This document shows positions 23,801 to 45,700 of a DNA stretch of 64,000 bases, in pieces. The notes beneath the pieces were generated by a model. The model was not told where the DNA came from. It did not search any database and was given only the letters and a program-made list of their open reading frames with translations. The stretch is from Ischnura elegans (lineage: Eukaryota > Arthropoda > Insecta > Odonata > Coenagrionidae): assembly GCF_921293095.1 (NCBI RefSeq), contig NC_060257.1, positions 55,960,968 through 56,024,967 of the forward strand, written 5' to 3'. The first letter of the stretch is position 1. Each line of letters begins with the position of its first letter. The translations under genes and the position numbers were made by a program.

Positions 23801-25261
23801 AAGGGCTTTTATATGAAAAGCGCAAGTGTGAATTGGAACACATCCCTGAACTTTCAAATAGCAAAAATATATTCTTTTTTGAGTTAGGATTTGAGTTAGG
23901 ATGCAGGCTGAGTGACTATGTATACACGACATCATGTGTACATGCAATGAATTGACAAGAAGAATTAACTACGGTACACTACATAATCACAATGAGCAAG
24001 ATATGCAGAGATAGAGCGATAGTTCTACAGAAAGGAAAGAGCTAACTGATGGCACCAGAAAAATGACACCAATCGAACCAGCTTAGATGTCATTGCCTAA
24101 CACCCTTGAGGTGGCTCCGGGTAGGGTATTAAGTAGATTTTAATTTGAAATGGGCATTATATTAAGGTTATGAGTTACATTAAGCATATAACATTATAAA
24201 ATCCAAACACAAAAAGCAGGCTGATCAGAGATAGTTTATATCACCCGAGGATACAAAAGTTCTACTTTTTCCTACGGTGACAACACTGGCCAAGTTCACG
24301 CATGTAAATTAAACAAAAATCAGTCATTCCGACGAATTATTTCGCGGCAATAGTTAATCAGTGACTACAAATAACCTTAATCCCTTCCAGAGGTGTAATC
24401 AGAAAATATATCTGAAAATGTAATGAATATAACCAACGAGTTAGCTCACCGTTGTAACACATGCTCGTGCCACCGAGAAACACTTACAGACAAAGCCAAA
24501 AATGCTTATCACTATAAATTGCCACTAAATTTCACGACGAATGCTGTACATGTACACAAATTTAATATAAACCCAGCGTGAAAAACATGGAATTTCAAAA
24601 TAACTTACGTTGCCCTCCACACATCGTACGATCAATATAAAATGCAACGAGGCAATGATGGCAAATAAATACAGGACGCTCATAAATAGCGGACGAGCTT
24701 TCAAACCATGCCCGCGTGAAGATCACACACGAGAACATGTGAAATACTTGTGAAAAACTCACGGTTAGTTTCGGGATTTCCCAAATTCTCTTGTCATCAG
24801 TAACCGTCCCGACGACAACAGCGATCTTTCCATCTCGACCAGGTTTCTTCATGAACCTCACAACGCGAGCCAGAGAGATTGGAGGCCTATTAATCCTTGA
24901 CATAAACAATCTCTTCAATATGATTTTGTTGAATTTAGACTCTGTCCTACGTGCGAGAAACCTATAAAGCTGAAAGTACAAAGAACAGCTAGAGAAAAAT
25001 TGATTCACTAACATTACACAATAAACACATTTGCCTAAGTAATATAAATAATACCTTAACAAGGAGCCTGAGGTACACATCTTGTGACTTCGGCTCCCTT
25101 CTTACGACCTTGCGGTCCCATTTATGATTTATGTCGATACCCTAGAACAAAAGTAAAACATATTAAGAATCTCAGGTAAATATTAGCGAGTTTTCAAATA
25201 TATTTAAACGCAGATGAGTTAGGATTTTAATTTTAATACGCAGACAACATGTGCTTACCAT
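17843..25261 (-). CDS. RpL18: 60S ribosomal protein L18 (eL18)
   Basis: Complete gene, minus strand, coding exons 25261-25259 (ATG only), 25141-25055, 24969-24763, 20721-20598 and 17988-17843. The phases join to 188 codons plus TAG, the usual animal length. eL18 is a structural protein of the large ribosomal subunit. It opens [20 protein letters not shown]. Other hallmarks are [55 protein letters not shown], the basic block [19 protein letters not shown] and the Arg-rich end [13 protein letters not shown]. The start codon is followed at once by the donor GTAAGC, so intron 1 splits M from G. Introns 3 and 4 (4.0 and 2.6 kb) are large for this gene and hold transposon relics. Every position that I recall as conserved is intact, so it looks functional. 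Confidence 0.97.
18433..19057. mobile_element. hAT-like element with CAGAGTTCCCACTC termini
   Basis: The left end CAGAGTTCCCACTC and the right end GAGTGGGAACCCTG are inverted repeats. AAGTCCAC and GAGTCCAC border the copy, an 8-bp target duplication with one change that overlaps the first terminal base. Subterminal TTCACGG repeats occur at both ends. It lies in RpL18 intron 4. Confidence 0.65.
20308..20448 (+). repeat. SINE-like 140-bp repeat, copy 1
   Basis: Runs from AATGTAGAGGACTCAGAGGA to CCAAGATTGAGAGGGTG. Copies at 34447-34586 and 35598-35737 are nearly identical and end in A runs. I see no A/B box promoter and no similarity to tRNA or 5S RNA. The region just upstream is also faintly alike between copies 1 and 2. 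It lies in RpL18 intron 4. Confidence 0.6.
21011..21590 (-). mobile_element. Possible pogo/Tigger-like remnant
   Basis: CAGTAAAACCTCTTCATATC, preceded by TA, looks like a pogo-type terminus. On the minus strand just inside is an open stretch (21586-21356) with [20 protein letters not shown], an acidic tail of the kind found at the C-terminus of pogo/CENP-B-like transposases. The match is weak and the other end was not found. Confidence 0.35.
22310..22540 (-). pseudogene. Merlin (IS1016/ISXO2-like) transposase remnant
   Basis: On the minus strand, one frame reads [20 protein letters not shown] then HKK, and further on [15 protein letters not shown]. This is the ISXO2-like transposase core (DGWxAYxxLxxxGYxHxxVNH...NxxEGxWxxLK). 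An in-frame stop just before GGW takes the place of the catalytic region, so the copy is dead. It sits in RpL18 intron 3. Merlin is a plain cut-and-paste DNA transposon. Confidence 0.7.
22784..23203. mobile_element. PIF/Harbinger-like MITE with 3-bp TAA duplication
   Basis: The termini TGCCTCATTCACATTAAGAC and TGCCTCGTTCACATTACGAT are inverted repeats, with similarity continuing about 15 bases further in (TCCGAGCCRTCGTC). TAA flanks both sides (22781-22783 and 23204-23206). 420 bp, non-coding, in RpL18 intron 3. Confidence 0.7.
23207..24762. other. Rest of RpL18 intron 3
   Basis: AT-rich intron with no exon or repeat that I recognise. Ribosomal protein introns often host snoRNAs; I looked for paired C (RTGATGA) and D (CTGA) boxes and found no convincing pair by eye. 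Confidence 0.4.
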
Positions 25262-25355
25262 TTCTGCGGCCGGAAAGGAAGTTCGCAAGGAATGATGGGA
25301 TAGGCCTGCTTCCTGCGCTTGCCACGATTTCCGAGTTTCCGAAATACGCCAGAAG
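25262..25355 (-). promoter_or_regulatory. RpL18: RpL18 5' UTR with possible TOP-type start
   Basis: The non-coding part of exon 1 runs up from the ATG at 25261. A short pyrimidine run, CTTCT at 25355-25351, is a plausible TOP initiator, the kind that places ribosomal protein mRNAs under growth-dependent translation. The start site is inferred, not shown. Confidence 0.35.
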
Positions 25356-25715
25356 ATGGTGTTCAAACTATTGATACTCCTTTGTTTCAATTCCTCTTTC
25401 CCCGGTAAATTTGAATTACCTACTTAGTAAATAATCAAAGGTTCCATAAATATTACTTCATTCATTTTATCTACTATATAGAAAGTAATTTTTTTAATAA
25501 ATAAAAATTATTTATAATAAATATCATGGATAATATTCCTTGTAGCTCACTTTACATAGGTTAAATCTCATTTATTTGTAACATTTTTCTGAGTACTCCC
25601 TCTTATTTCCCTCGTCCCTATACTACTCCTCATTTCATGCATGAACAAGTAAATTCTACACTCATTGTAAATGTGACGTTTATACTGCTATATCCATCTT
25701 ATCTCTACTCCTCTC

Positions 25716-25886
25716 CATAGGCGGATCTAGGGGGGGACACGGGGGAACGTGCCCCCCCCCCCAGGCCCTTTAAAAAAAATGCAAGATTTTTAATTCGGTC
25801 CCATTATCATTGCGTTCATTTTGTATTACAGGGTATCGTTGTGCCCCCCCCCCCCCCCCCAGAAAGAAATCCTGGATCCGCCCCTG
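25716..25886. mobile_element. G-run MITE (GGGGCGGATCCAGG termini), copy 1
   Basis: The left end CATAGGCGGATCTAGGGGGG and the right end GAAATCCTGGATCCGCCCCTG are inverted repeats. Flanks CTCCTCTC and TTCCTCTG agree at 6 of 8 positions. An inverted copy lies at 40285-40452. It contains a C run of about 18 bases at 25843-25860. Confidence 0.65.
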
Positions 25887-25929
25887 TTCCTCTGTCTCTA
25901 CTTCGCCCAATATCCACATCTCCATTGCT

Positions 25930-26012
25930 GTTTTTGGCACAGCTTTTCTCTGCATGGATTATGCTGTCCTGCGTCCTTTTGGCACAGCTTTTCTCTGCAT
26001 GGATTATGCCCC
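25930..26012. repeat. Two direct copies of a 33-bp unit
   Basis: TTTTGGCACAGCTTTTCTCT, continuing GCATGGATTATGC, occurs twice 45 bases apart. A minor local duplication in intergenic DNA between RpL18 and gene A. Confidence 0.6.
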
Positions 26013-26499
26013 TTCTACATCTAGAACTTATTTCTTTCTCTCTCTCTCAGATCACATCAGTCCAGTCTTTTCACTCAATTTCAAATGCAAGCAGCCTGCT
26101 CTTTTCATCCTTCCTTTTCACCCACATTTCTTCACAATGCTCCAAATTAAACTGCACCAGGCTTTTCCCTACAATCAGCAGTTACTCACTCGCATCTCCA
26201 ATAATGTATTCCTCGTTGAAAAAAATAACTTGAATGATTGAATAACATATATTCCATTACACACTTTAGGTCAACTTGTTCTAGACTATCCAAAAGCCAA
26301 CAGTCCTCCCATTAACTCTCTCAATGCCTTGAATTCAAGGCATTAGTCCACTCATGTTTCTTAGCCTGCCATCTGTCTCCACGTCTTCTGCTAGACCCTG
26401 CAACCGTGCCTAGCATCATGTGTCTGTCTTCTGCAGTGATCAGATACATGTTGTTTGCTTGTAGCAGAATTTTTACCTCCACACTTCAAGAAAAAACAT

Positions 26500-26668
26500 T
26501 AACTCCAATATTTATTATCAAAAAAGACACCGTTACTTCCACAATATATTTTTAAAATTCTGACCAGTTTCGGCTGTTTTTTATGCTCTTGTTAATGGTG
26601 TAACGGTTGAAATCAGTTGGTATTTTTTAAAGATATATTGTAGAAGTAAGTCTTTTATTGATAATATG
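26500..26668. repeat. Fold-back repeat with CTGACCAGTTTCGG loop motif
   Basis: Two arms (about 26500-26562 and 26611-26668) pair imperfectly: the complement of the right arm reads CCATATTATCAATAAAAGAC against CCAATATTTATTATCAAAAA then AGAC on the left, then TTACTTC(C/T)ACAATATAT in both. The loop holds CTGACCAGTTTCGGCTG and GGTTGAAATCAGTTGG. It shares its plan with the hairpins at 1.3 and 49.3 kb. Confidence 0.55.
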
Positions 26669-26669
26669 G

Positions 26670-27430
26670 AGCCCTTCCACTACGTACAAGCTTCTAGTTC
26701 TGATTTAACCCAGACATTATTACAAAAAATTAGGTCTATCCAGTGGTGCTTTTTGACCATTTCTTTCAACCGTGGCCCATGGCCTCCTTTAATATTAGTA
26801 TTTAAGTACTTATTAAAGGTGCCCATGGTTAACCCCAAGGAGGATTCCTTTCTTAATTCAATCAAGTTATTACCAACTCCAATAGCAATACATAGTTTGC
26901 TCAATATCACTCACCCAACAATTAGCAAGGGTAACTTCTCCCATAGCCCAAGATAATAGATATTAAATGAACCTAGATTTACAACCCAATCAAGAAATAA
27001 GACCAATTCCCTGTATACCATATATTGATGGTTCTACCAACACTTCTGAAGGGTTGTGAATTTCATGTTTCCCACTTGCCAGGGCTTTGTCAAATTGGTA
27101 ACAATATCAAGGGAGAAAATTCCCATTTGTAGAATTGAATGGTTCTCTTCCTCAAAATTGTCAGAACTCGAGTGGCATAGAGAAGGTCCAAAATGTAACA
27201 CAATTTACTTCATAAATGAAAGGAAAATGCTGAAAATTAATGAATTTAAAAAGACTTCTAGAACAAATGAAGTTCTATTGATTACAAATAGCATTAAAAT
27301 TACTTAATTCTGCATAGAACAATTTTTTCAAAATTTTCCCTTTTTGTCTTGCCCCCTTCCCTCAAATAAAATTCCTGGCTACCCCACCGCCATAATGCAT
27401 TAATTTTTCAATAATGTACTAAACACATGA
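26670..27430. other. Intergenic DNA between RpL18 and gene A
   Basis: No gene recognised. The only repeat-like piece is a C-rich right end, ATTCCTGGCTACCCCACCGCC near 27368-27390, the same 'GTAGCCAG' type as other MITEs here. Confidence 0.35.
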
Positions 27431-28484
27431 ATGGAAGAAAACTGGATGCTTTATTTCCAAGAATAAAAAAAGCCAGAACAAAACTATTGCATGGTTTAGT
27501 CTTTTAATGAATTTTACAACAGATACAAAGTGTTTAAGGATATAAGAAGGATACATATTTTGAAAAACTAACATCAAACAAAATGCCAAAATCTTATGAA
27601 GCAAGAAATTAGAAAAATCTCACTTCCTTGAATGTGCTCCCAAGCACAATTAATACTGCTATGGACACAATGGGAAACTTCATTCTTTTTACTAAGTGCA
27701 GTGAACCATAGTTGAGAACTTAATTAAACTGGGAAGAACCAGCTTCCAAACAGCTTAGTACCAAAAACGACACTGCAAAGTTTAGGGAAAAGAAACGACT
27801 AGACCAGCTAAATGAAGTCTGAATGGACTACTTGTCATGAAAGAATTCCAGCTGTTCAACATAGCGAACACCTTTTCCTTATAGAAATTAAAATTCTAAC
27901 AATCTCAAAATAAATCAACACCTGATACTCCTAATTAAGATTTGGTGGAAACACTGGAATGCTACATCTAAGACAAATGAAACACTGGAGATGAAATGAA
28001 GTCATGACACTGCTCAATGAAGATTTACACACCACTGTTCAGGTTGACAAATATTAGGACACAAAACAAATAATCACCATAATTTAGCCCTTCACAATTG
28101 AATGACAAAAGTTAGGAATGTCAAAACTGGGAACATGAAGGGTTGTGTGCAAATGCAAGAGGATATCCTCTCAGAAGTGAAGTACAAATTAAATCATTTT
28201 TCATGCATAAATAAATGGAAATATTAAATCCTCATAATTAGTGGAGAAACAAAGTGTTTCGGAACTGAGGTTCCTTTGAAAAACCACCATGAGATGGAAT
28301 CCAAAATTAGTGCTGCACTAATCCCCATCTATCAAGCTACTTCAAGCTTGACGTGACATCAGTACAAAAGATTCAAAAACAAGATTCTCTCCTTCCATCT
28401 TCCGCATCCGAGAGTTCTCGTAAAACTGTCCGCATTTCCACTGCAAATTGTCACTGATAGTTCATTGTGATCAACTCTTGTACG
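27430..28484 (-). other. Terminal exon and 3' UTR of p68-like gene A
   Basis: A strong acceptor (CTTTCTCTTTCAG) ends at 28485 on the minus strand, so an exon begins at 28484. Its reading frame is not fixed. One frame stays open for 41 codons to a TGA at 28361-28359, another reads VQELITMNYQ then stop at 28451. AATAAA on the minus strand at 27455-27450 is the likely poly(A) signal, giving a UTR of about 0.9-1.0 kb. Confidence 0.5.
27450..27455 (-). terminator. Poly(A) signal AATAAA of gene A
   Basis: AATAAA on the minus strand about 1 kb past the last acceptor of gene A. No better signal lies between it and the helicase exons. Confidence 0.45.
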
Positions 28485-29016
28485 CTGAAAGAGAAAGGAA
28501 AAATTAAATTTTTCTATGCACACACAGTCCATTGTTCCTTACCAAACTAATATAAATCAATTCCATATATATCAAGGAGAAATGACTACATAAGCTTAAA
28601 CACCCAAGGAATCTCTCATGAAAATAACTAGCTTAATACACTATAATTATAGCCACAATGAAAATGGACCCTAACCGAAAAATTATATTTCATGCAACAA
28701 TGATAATTGTCTTCACTAAAACAACACTAAAGAAAAAAAAAGAATACAAATGGCTACCACGCATACGTCCAAACAGTAATGTTTTTCTAGATCAAGTTTT
28801 AACTGATATCATGTAAGTAACAAATATAGTCATTCATTCAACAAGGAAGCATGAAGACCAATAAGCCCCCATTAATTGAATGTAATGAAAGTTGAATGAA
28901 TTACATAAATACTTCAAATCCTACAACAGCCACCCATCATTGAAATGTGCATGTAGTCACTATATCATGAGCCAGACTATGCATAACGTAGGAGAAGAAT
29001 TCAACAATGACATTAC

Positions 29017-39608
<10,592 letters not shown>

Positions 39609-39730
39609 GCTGCGGCCTTCGGGTCTCTCCGTCTGCTCAAACCTACCGGAAGCCGACGACGTTCAGATTTGACCAATCTCCTTGCACGTAGAAGGAATTT
39701 TAACCAGTACTGTGACGTAAAGGAAATCGG

Positions 39731-39738
39731 AATATATA
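39731..39738 (-). promoter_or_regulatory. Possible TATA-like box of gene A
   Basis: TTATATAT on the minus strand about 125 bases upstream of the inferred ATG at 39608, with a CRE-like TTACGTCA about 15 bases downstream of it. Position is plausible for a core promoter; nothing more can be shown. Confidence 0.3.
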
Positions 39739-40284
39739 ACAAAACATTCTATTGGTCAATAATTTGCATGCATGGTAGACGTGGCACGTACAGCGCTTTC
39801 CTTTAATTGAATAACTCACTGGCTAGAAATTTTAATGATTTTATTGTGGTCATAAAATAAATCAATCAAATTTTTTGGAAAAATTTCCTCTTTCTTACCC
39901 CAAATTATATTTTAATACTTCACATCGCAACGTCGCACGTCAACGTGATCCCATTTCCGGTAAATGGTGGCTTTTGAACTCCTTATTTTGCATACCTTAT
40001 TAGATACTGTATTAATGAATTTTCTTTAAAAAAAATATGTATCTAGAATTTCCAGAACGAGAATTCTGAGATTTTTCCCACTTACTTCATCTGGTAGGGA
40101 TATGATTAGCGTATTTCGAGAGTAATTTAAATATTCTATCTTTTGAGATTTCCACGATTTTGTGTTAACGGAATATATATGCTAATACTCTGTGATGAAC
40201 TGTGGGAAGTGCCTCTCCCACTTTTCCCAAACACGAAAATGCATGATATCAAAGGTATTGGAAGGAATGTTCTATGTCCCCACC

Positions 40285-40452
40285 CAGGGGCGGATCCAGG
40301 ATTTCTTTTTTGAAGGGGGCACAAGGATACCTCGTAATTCAAAATTAACGCAATGATAATGGGACCGTATTATAAATCTTGCATAATTTTTAAGGGTCTG
40401 GGGGGGCACATACCTTCGTGTCCCCCTCCCCCCCCCCCTAGATCCACCTATG
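40285..40452. mobile_element. G-run MITE (GGGGCGGATCCAGG termini), copy 2
   Basis: Starts CAGGGGCGGATCCAGGATTT and ends CCCCTAGATCCACCTATG. It matches 25716-25886 in inverted orientation, including AATTAACGCAATGATAATGG inside. It sits upstream of gene A. Confidence 0.65.
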
Positions 40453-41067
40453 TCTACCCTAGTAGCATCTGCAGAGAGGGGGCAGGAGGGCCCAAAGATT
40501 TCCACAGAATTTATTGCCTCCAGAGATATATTATACACTTCACGTTTTATTAATGCTTTCAAAATATTCATTAAGGTACAGTAGCACTGATATAATAAAA
40601 TTTATTTTAGATTCCTTACAAATATAGATATAAAAGTTTTTTTTATGATCAAATGTACTTCCGTTACAGATTGTATGTATATCTTTGTGCAGTAGGGAAG
40701 ACTTCTTGGTTCTATCTGCATTGTCATTTTGATGACATTTCACCTACTGTGCTGAAGGGCGTTCTCCGGCCCGGCTGAAGTGGAGAGTACTTCTGGATGT
40801 TCCATATTTATACTGTAGTGCCAGAGTGAAAGCACACGTGCCTGTTGCTGATAAGGCGGATTGCTAAAGTCTACCCCACTGCAAACCTTAACAATGCAAA
40901 AATCTACATCAGAAACATACAATAGGGCTGTTGCAAGAGGTTCTTGTTTTATGGTGGTTTGCACATATGCAATTTATATTTCTTGTGTCATGAGAATGGA
41001 TGTCCGATAGATTTGTACAAGGTGAAAGTTGTTATTTGTAAGTACCGAGATTTCATAAATCAAAATA

Positions 41068-41707
41068 CAGTTGAGGACCTCAAATCTGGAATCCAGAAAC
41101 CTGGGAAACCAGAAATCCGGAGCGTTTGAAAATTCCTCTGCGTAGAGTTTCGGCTTGCCACCTCATGGCACCACTCTCCAATTAGGAATGTTAGCACACG
41201 CTATGAACATAGGCCAACAACCTAGGCAGGGACACATAGGGATCTCAAATTTCAAGCGCAAGAGCCTGAACGCATTTCTAAATTCTTCATTACCAAAATA
41301 TAGAAGCATTTGCACAGATTTGCTGTCTGACTAAGGAAGGTATCAATAGAAATCGCTACGTCTGCAAGCAAATCCTATCAACGAAAGCTATTGAGTTTGA
41401 AGAAAAAGATGCATTTATTGCTCATTCTCATCCAGTATTAGGCACATTTAGTTTATGCTGCGGAAGCTACGATCATGATTTGACGACTTATTATTTGGCA
41501 TGTTTTTTGCTTCCTTAATTTTAGTGTACTTTTTTGCTATGTTTTATGCTAATTAATGTTGAAATCCCTTCCATGTGTAATTTCTGAATTATGGTTTTAT
41601 TGAATTAAAATTCTCAAAATAAACTGTACCACTTTTTCTGCGTGCTGAAGATCAGAAATCCAGAAACCCTTTGGTCGCAAGCTTTCCAGATTTGAAGTCC
41701 TCAACTG
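41068..41707. mobile_element. pogo/Tigger-like MITE (CAGTTGAGGACCTCAAATCTGG termini)
   Basis: Starts CAGTTGAGGACCTCAAATCT after a TA and ends with the inverse of CAGTTGAGGACTTCAAATCT. Subterminal CCAGAAA motifs are repeated at both ends. About 640 bp, no transposase readable. It abuts the next element directly. Confidence 0.65.
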
Positions 41708-42715
41708 CAGGGGCGCAGCCAGGAATTAAGGGTGGGGGGCAGGGTTGATAAAAATCATGATTTTTTTCAAAAAAATCATTTTTGTTGATTTTTTTTATTT
41801 AAATCCGATTTTATTGATTTAAATCAGATTTTATTGATTTAAATGAGATTTTTATGATTCTCCATTCATCAAAAATTCAGTTATTTGCAAAACTAACTAT
41901 TTGGGCAGCATATTGGAGAATGATCGTTTGCAGAAACAATAAGAGGCAACATACTCTAAACTCAATACAACATTTAGTCAATCAGGGGAGAGAACTATGG
42001 AAATGCCAATGGTATCAAATTAAAAATTACACCAGCATAATATAAAATTGCCATTGGAAGTATCAAATGTGCGATATTATGCGGTTCTAAAGCATATGAA
42101 GTTTAGAAAAATTCTGTAATTGCAACTTTGTATGGTGCCTACGCTTAGAAGTTAAATCAGAAAACTATTTTTTTCAACGGATACACTAGTATTCTAACCA
42201 AAGCCATTTTTTTTTCTCATGTTACTAGCATTCCTACAGTATCATTTCTATTTAACAGCCACCATTGTGCTGATAACTGTTGATTCATTGTATTAATTAA
42301 GAAATAAAAATCAAAATTATGCACTTACAGCTTCCTTTTCTTGACTCTTTAAAAATCAAACATATAGATCACATTATGATTTAAATCACCTGATTCTTTA
42401 AAATAAAAATCAAGTGATTTAAATCAATCAACCCAGGTGGGGGGGGGGTTTTAGGTGCTACTAATACCGGGGTGTGTTAGGCATGGAATACCCACCAGGA
42501 TAAGCGGCAGGTGCGAGATTAATAAATTACGAAATTTTACGATAAATGGTTCAAAATGGCGATTTTTACGGCTTCCTGAGGGATATCTTATTAATCCTTT
42601 CACTATTCTATTAGCGATATCAATCCAATTTAATAAAATCGATTTAACTTAAAAATTTCCCTGAGCTCTGGGGGGGGGGGGTTTATCCCCCAAAACCCCC
42701 CTCGCTGCACCACTG
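41708..42715. mobile_element. hAT-like MITE split by a second hAT-like insertion
   Basis: The left part is CAGGGGCGCAGCCAGGAATT then AAGGGTGGGGGG. The right part resumes at 42445 with TTTTAGGTGCTACTAATACC and ends CCCCCCTCGCTGCACCACTG. The interior is homologous to 9958-10252. It is interrupted by 41740-42436. Confidence 0.7.
41740..42436. mobile_element. hAT-like element (CAGGGTTGAT termini), copy 1, nested
   Basis: Starts CAGGGTTGATAAAAATCATG, ends TTTAAATCAATCAACCCAG, and is flanked on both sides by GTGGGGGG (41732-41739 and 42437-42444). Repeated ATTTAAATC.GATTTTATTG motifs fill the left end. It shares nearly all its length with 61895-62691. Confidence 0.8.
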
Positions 42716-45700
42716 CATGTGGAATTGTTAGTATATTGAGCTGTATATGTAGTGGTCTATATGGGGTTTTCATTGGTTTCCTTGGCATAAATTTTATAAG
42801 TTTTTTTTTTGGATCAGCGTGATTTTTTCCAGCTATGTCCCTGATGAACCCCAGGATACTATTCCATATGCTGCTCCGGAGTAAAAATTTGAATAGCATG
42901 CAGATTTCAGTGTTCTGATCAATACTGTATCTTGAGGGGATCTGACTTGGTATACAACAAAATTTTAAGTGGAGTAGAGTTCGATGATATGATTTGACCA
43001 CATGCCCGACCAGGTTATACGCAATCCCAGGAATTACAAACCGTTCTGCCTAAAATATTACCCTGAATTTATTCCTGAGCCAAATTATAGATTAGCCTTT
43101 CAATCATAATTTTCTCAATACACATAGACTTCACCATTACTTCAGTAATAATTTTTCCAATCATCATTCACATGCATAGCATGCATGTAGTACTACTATG
43201 ATAATAATTATGCTTCATGTCTTGCGGAGACTAATCACTTCAAATTTGAAATAAAAGAAGTTTCATTCTCAAGATATTCACAACCAAATAAAAAAAAAGG
43301 TTTTTTAATTCTTGAGTGCTTGAATGGAACAAAGCAGGCTTGATAGTAAACCACTTGATAATAAATATTAGCAATAATAAAAAATGAATGAGCTCTCATA
43401 TGAAGTGCCATAGTTCCACTAACTTGTTTAAGTGAATACCAAATGAACATGGTATAATGTCTGAAAGGAATGAGGCGAGCTCTTTACCCAAAAGCTCCAT
43501 TATTAAGAATTCCAAGCATCCTGCATCACAGTGAAGATAATTCCTTCACAGCCCATAGGTAGGTTTTCATATATTTATATTAGACTTAGAGGAATAGGAG
43601 GTGAAATTAAATCACAGTTTCATCACTGAAATGAACAGCATTTTCATAAGATTTATTACCATAATACTGTGTTACATTAGGAAAAATGCCTTCTGAGAGG
43701 AAACCAATAGCAGTGTGGGCTACTTTCATGATTTCCAATACAAGGCCATTTTAATGAAGAACAGTTACATTATAATTATGTCATGGTTGGATAAACCAGA
43801 GGGCATTAATTTATTTAATTGAACATAAATATTTCAGATATTGCCAATCAGATATGTTGAGCTATGGTGCCCTGACTCATAATGTAACAAAAATTACATG
43901 GATTACAAAATGTTGCTCCCCCATAGAGCATGAGATTCAGGCTAGGGACCTCTTTCCCACACTGCATTTTCTTAAAAAATCATATATGAGATTGCAAGGT
44001 ATGATGAAAGTAATTTTAACATCCTAGTATGAATTGATGTGAACGCAACCACTTCCAATGAGAAAGGTTGGTGGAACACAGGCATAATTGAGAGGAAAAT
44101 ATACATATTAGTAAGGCAATGTTTCTCTTTCCTGCCTAATCTATTAATATTAAAGCTGCACTCCCTTTATTTGATATTATAGTAGATGTATTAAAAACAA
44201 ATGAACTTACTTGGACTTGTATGATTATCACAGACAAGAGTTCAAAAGCTTGTGAAGCAATGAGAAATTAAAATTCTCACTGTTATTTTTTAGTTCACTG
44301 ATCTCCAGGAACTGCACACACAAATATTCATTGCACAATAAAATAATGACAAATGAACCTACGCAAGTGCATTGAAACACACACCTCTCATTACTTAACT
44401 TAAAGACTTCAATTTTGATGAAAAAATATAACAATACTGTGTTGGAAGATAAAAAACATATACTTGTCTACATTATTCAACAAAAAACTTCGTAAAAACA
44501 CAATTGACATTATTATTATGCTCAATCGCATTTTTTTACTTCCTACATTGTGAAAAATACTGTGCTCTTTTTTAAACATTCACGGCAGTTCGCGCCGACC
44601 TTTCTCCTCGGATTCACAAATTTAAAAAGAAGAAAACAAACTCTACTTCGTCACATTATCACAGCATAGAAGTGAATAAGGAGCCACCACATTACTCTGT
44701 GGGCCGTGGACATTTTTGAATACTCTCTTTCGTTATCACACACATACATTTATAATACTCACTACTATTTACACGACCCGCAAAAAATGGGTGGACAGAT
44801 CTTCATTGTTGTGGGTTTTGTGACAGGGAAAAGTGGGAAATGGGGAGATGTGTAAGCTTTACAGAGCTTAAGTAGGGGGAGGGGAGATAAAAAGGGATAT
44901 GTGGCATGTAAACCATTTTTTCACATCATAAAACATGGAACAGCAAAAATCACTACAATGAGTCAACATCTTGAGGCAATGAGGAAAAACATTAAATTAC
45001 AATCGACTTTGGAGAGAAATTTTCAGGGGGAACTATAATGAGGGGGAGTAAATAGATATTGGACACAACTTACTCGTAAATGATAGCGAAATGTAACAAA
45101 ATCATAACAAATCTTGATATTTAGGACAAAATTATTGGCACATTACAACCAGTTTAGAAAGATTATACACCATAAACATTAAATCTCAACCACTAGCTAC
45201 AATTATCGCGGCTTACCAAAAAGGTTAAAATCGCCCGCGATTTCCTTTAATAACTACCCACCACATGAAAAAGTCGATAATATGAGGGCAAGTGAAAATA
45301 GCCAGAAGAGGTACAAGAATGGGGTTTTCACCAAACCAAAGCCAAAGAGATAGAGAGAGAGAGAATAGACTTGACCCTCCATTCCCCAAAATTCCCCTTG
45401 GGATGATCAATGACCCAATTGTGAACCACTTTTTTTTAAACCACTCATTACTCACGGCATTCACTCAACACTTAGCCCAACGCTTTTTTTTAAGGATCAC
45501 ACACACTTTCAAGAGAAAGGCAAGATTTTACAAACACTTTTTACTTTCCTATCCACTTTCTGGACAAGAAAGATGGTCAAAAGGAACCACTTGAAATTTG
45601 ATTCTTTTTAATGTGCAATCATCACAGCATACCTGGACAAAAAACATCATCTACTCCTTAATTTGAATGCCGACCGATCAAGAGGCTTTGACTGAACTTC

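Noticed and set aside
25841-26241. Three overlapping plus-strand frames with poly-Pro starts
   Set aside because: They begin in the C run of a MITE and show no domain.
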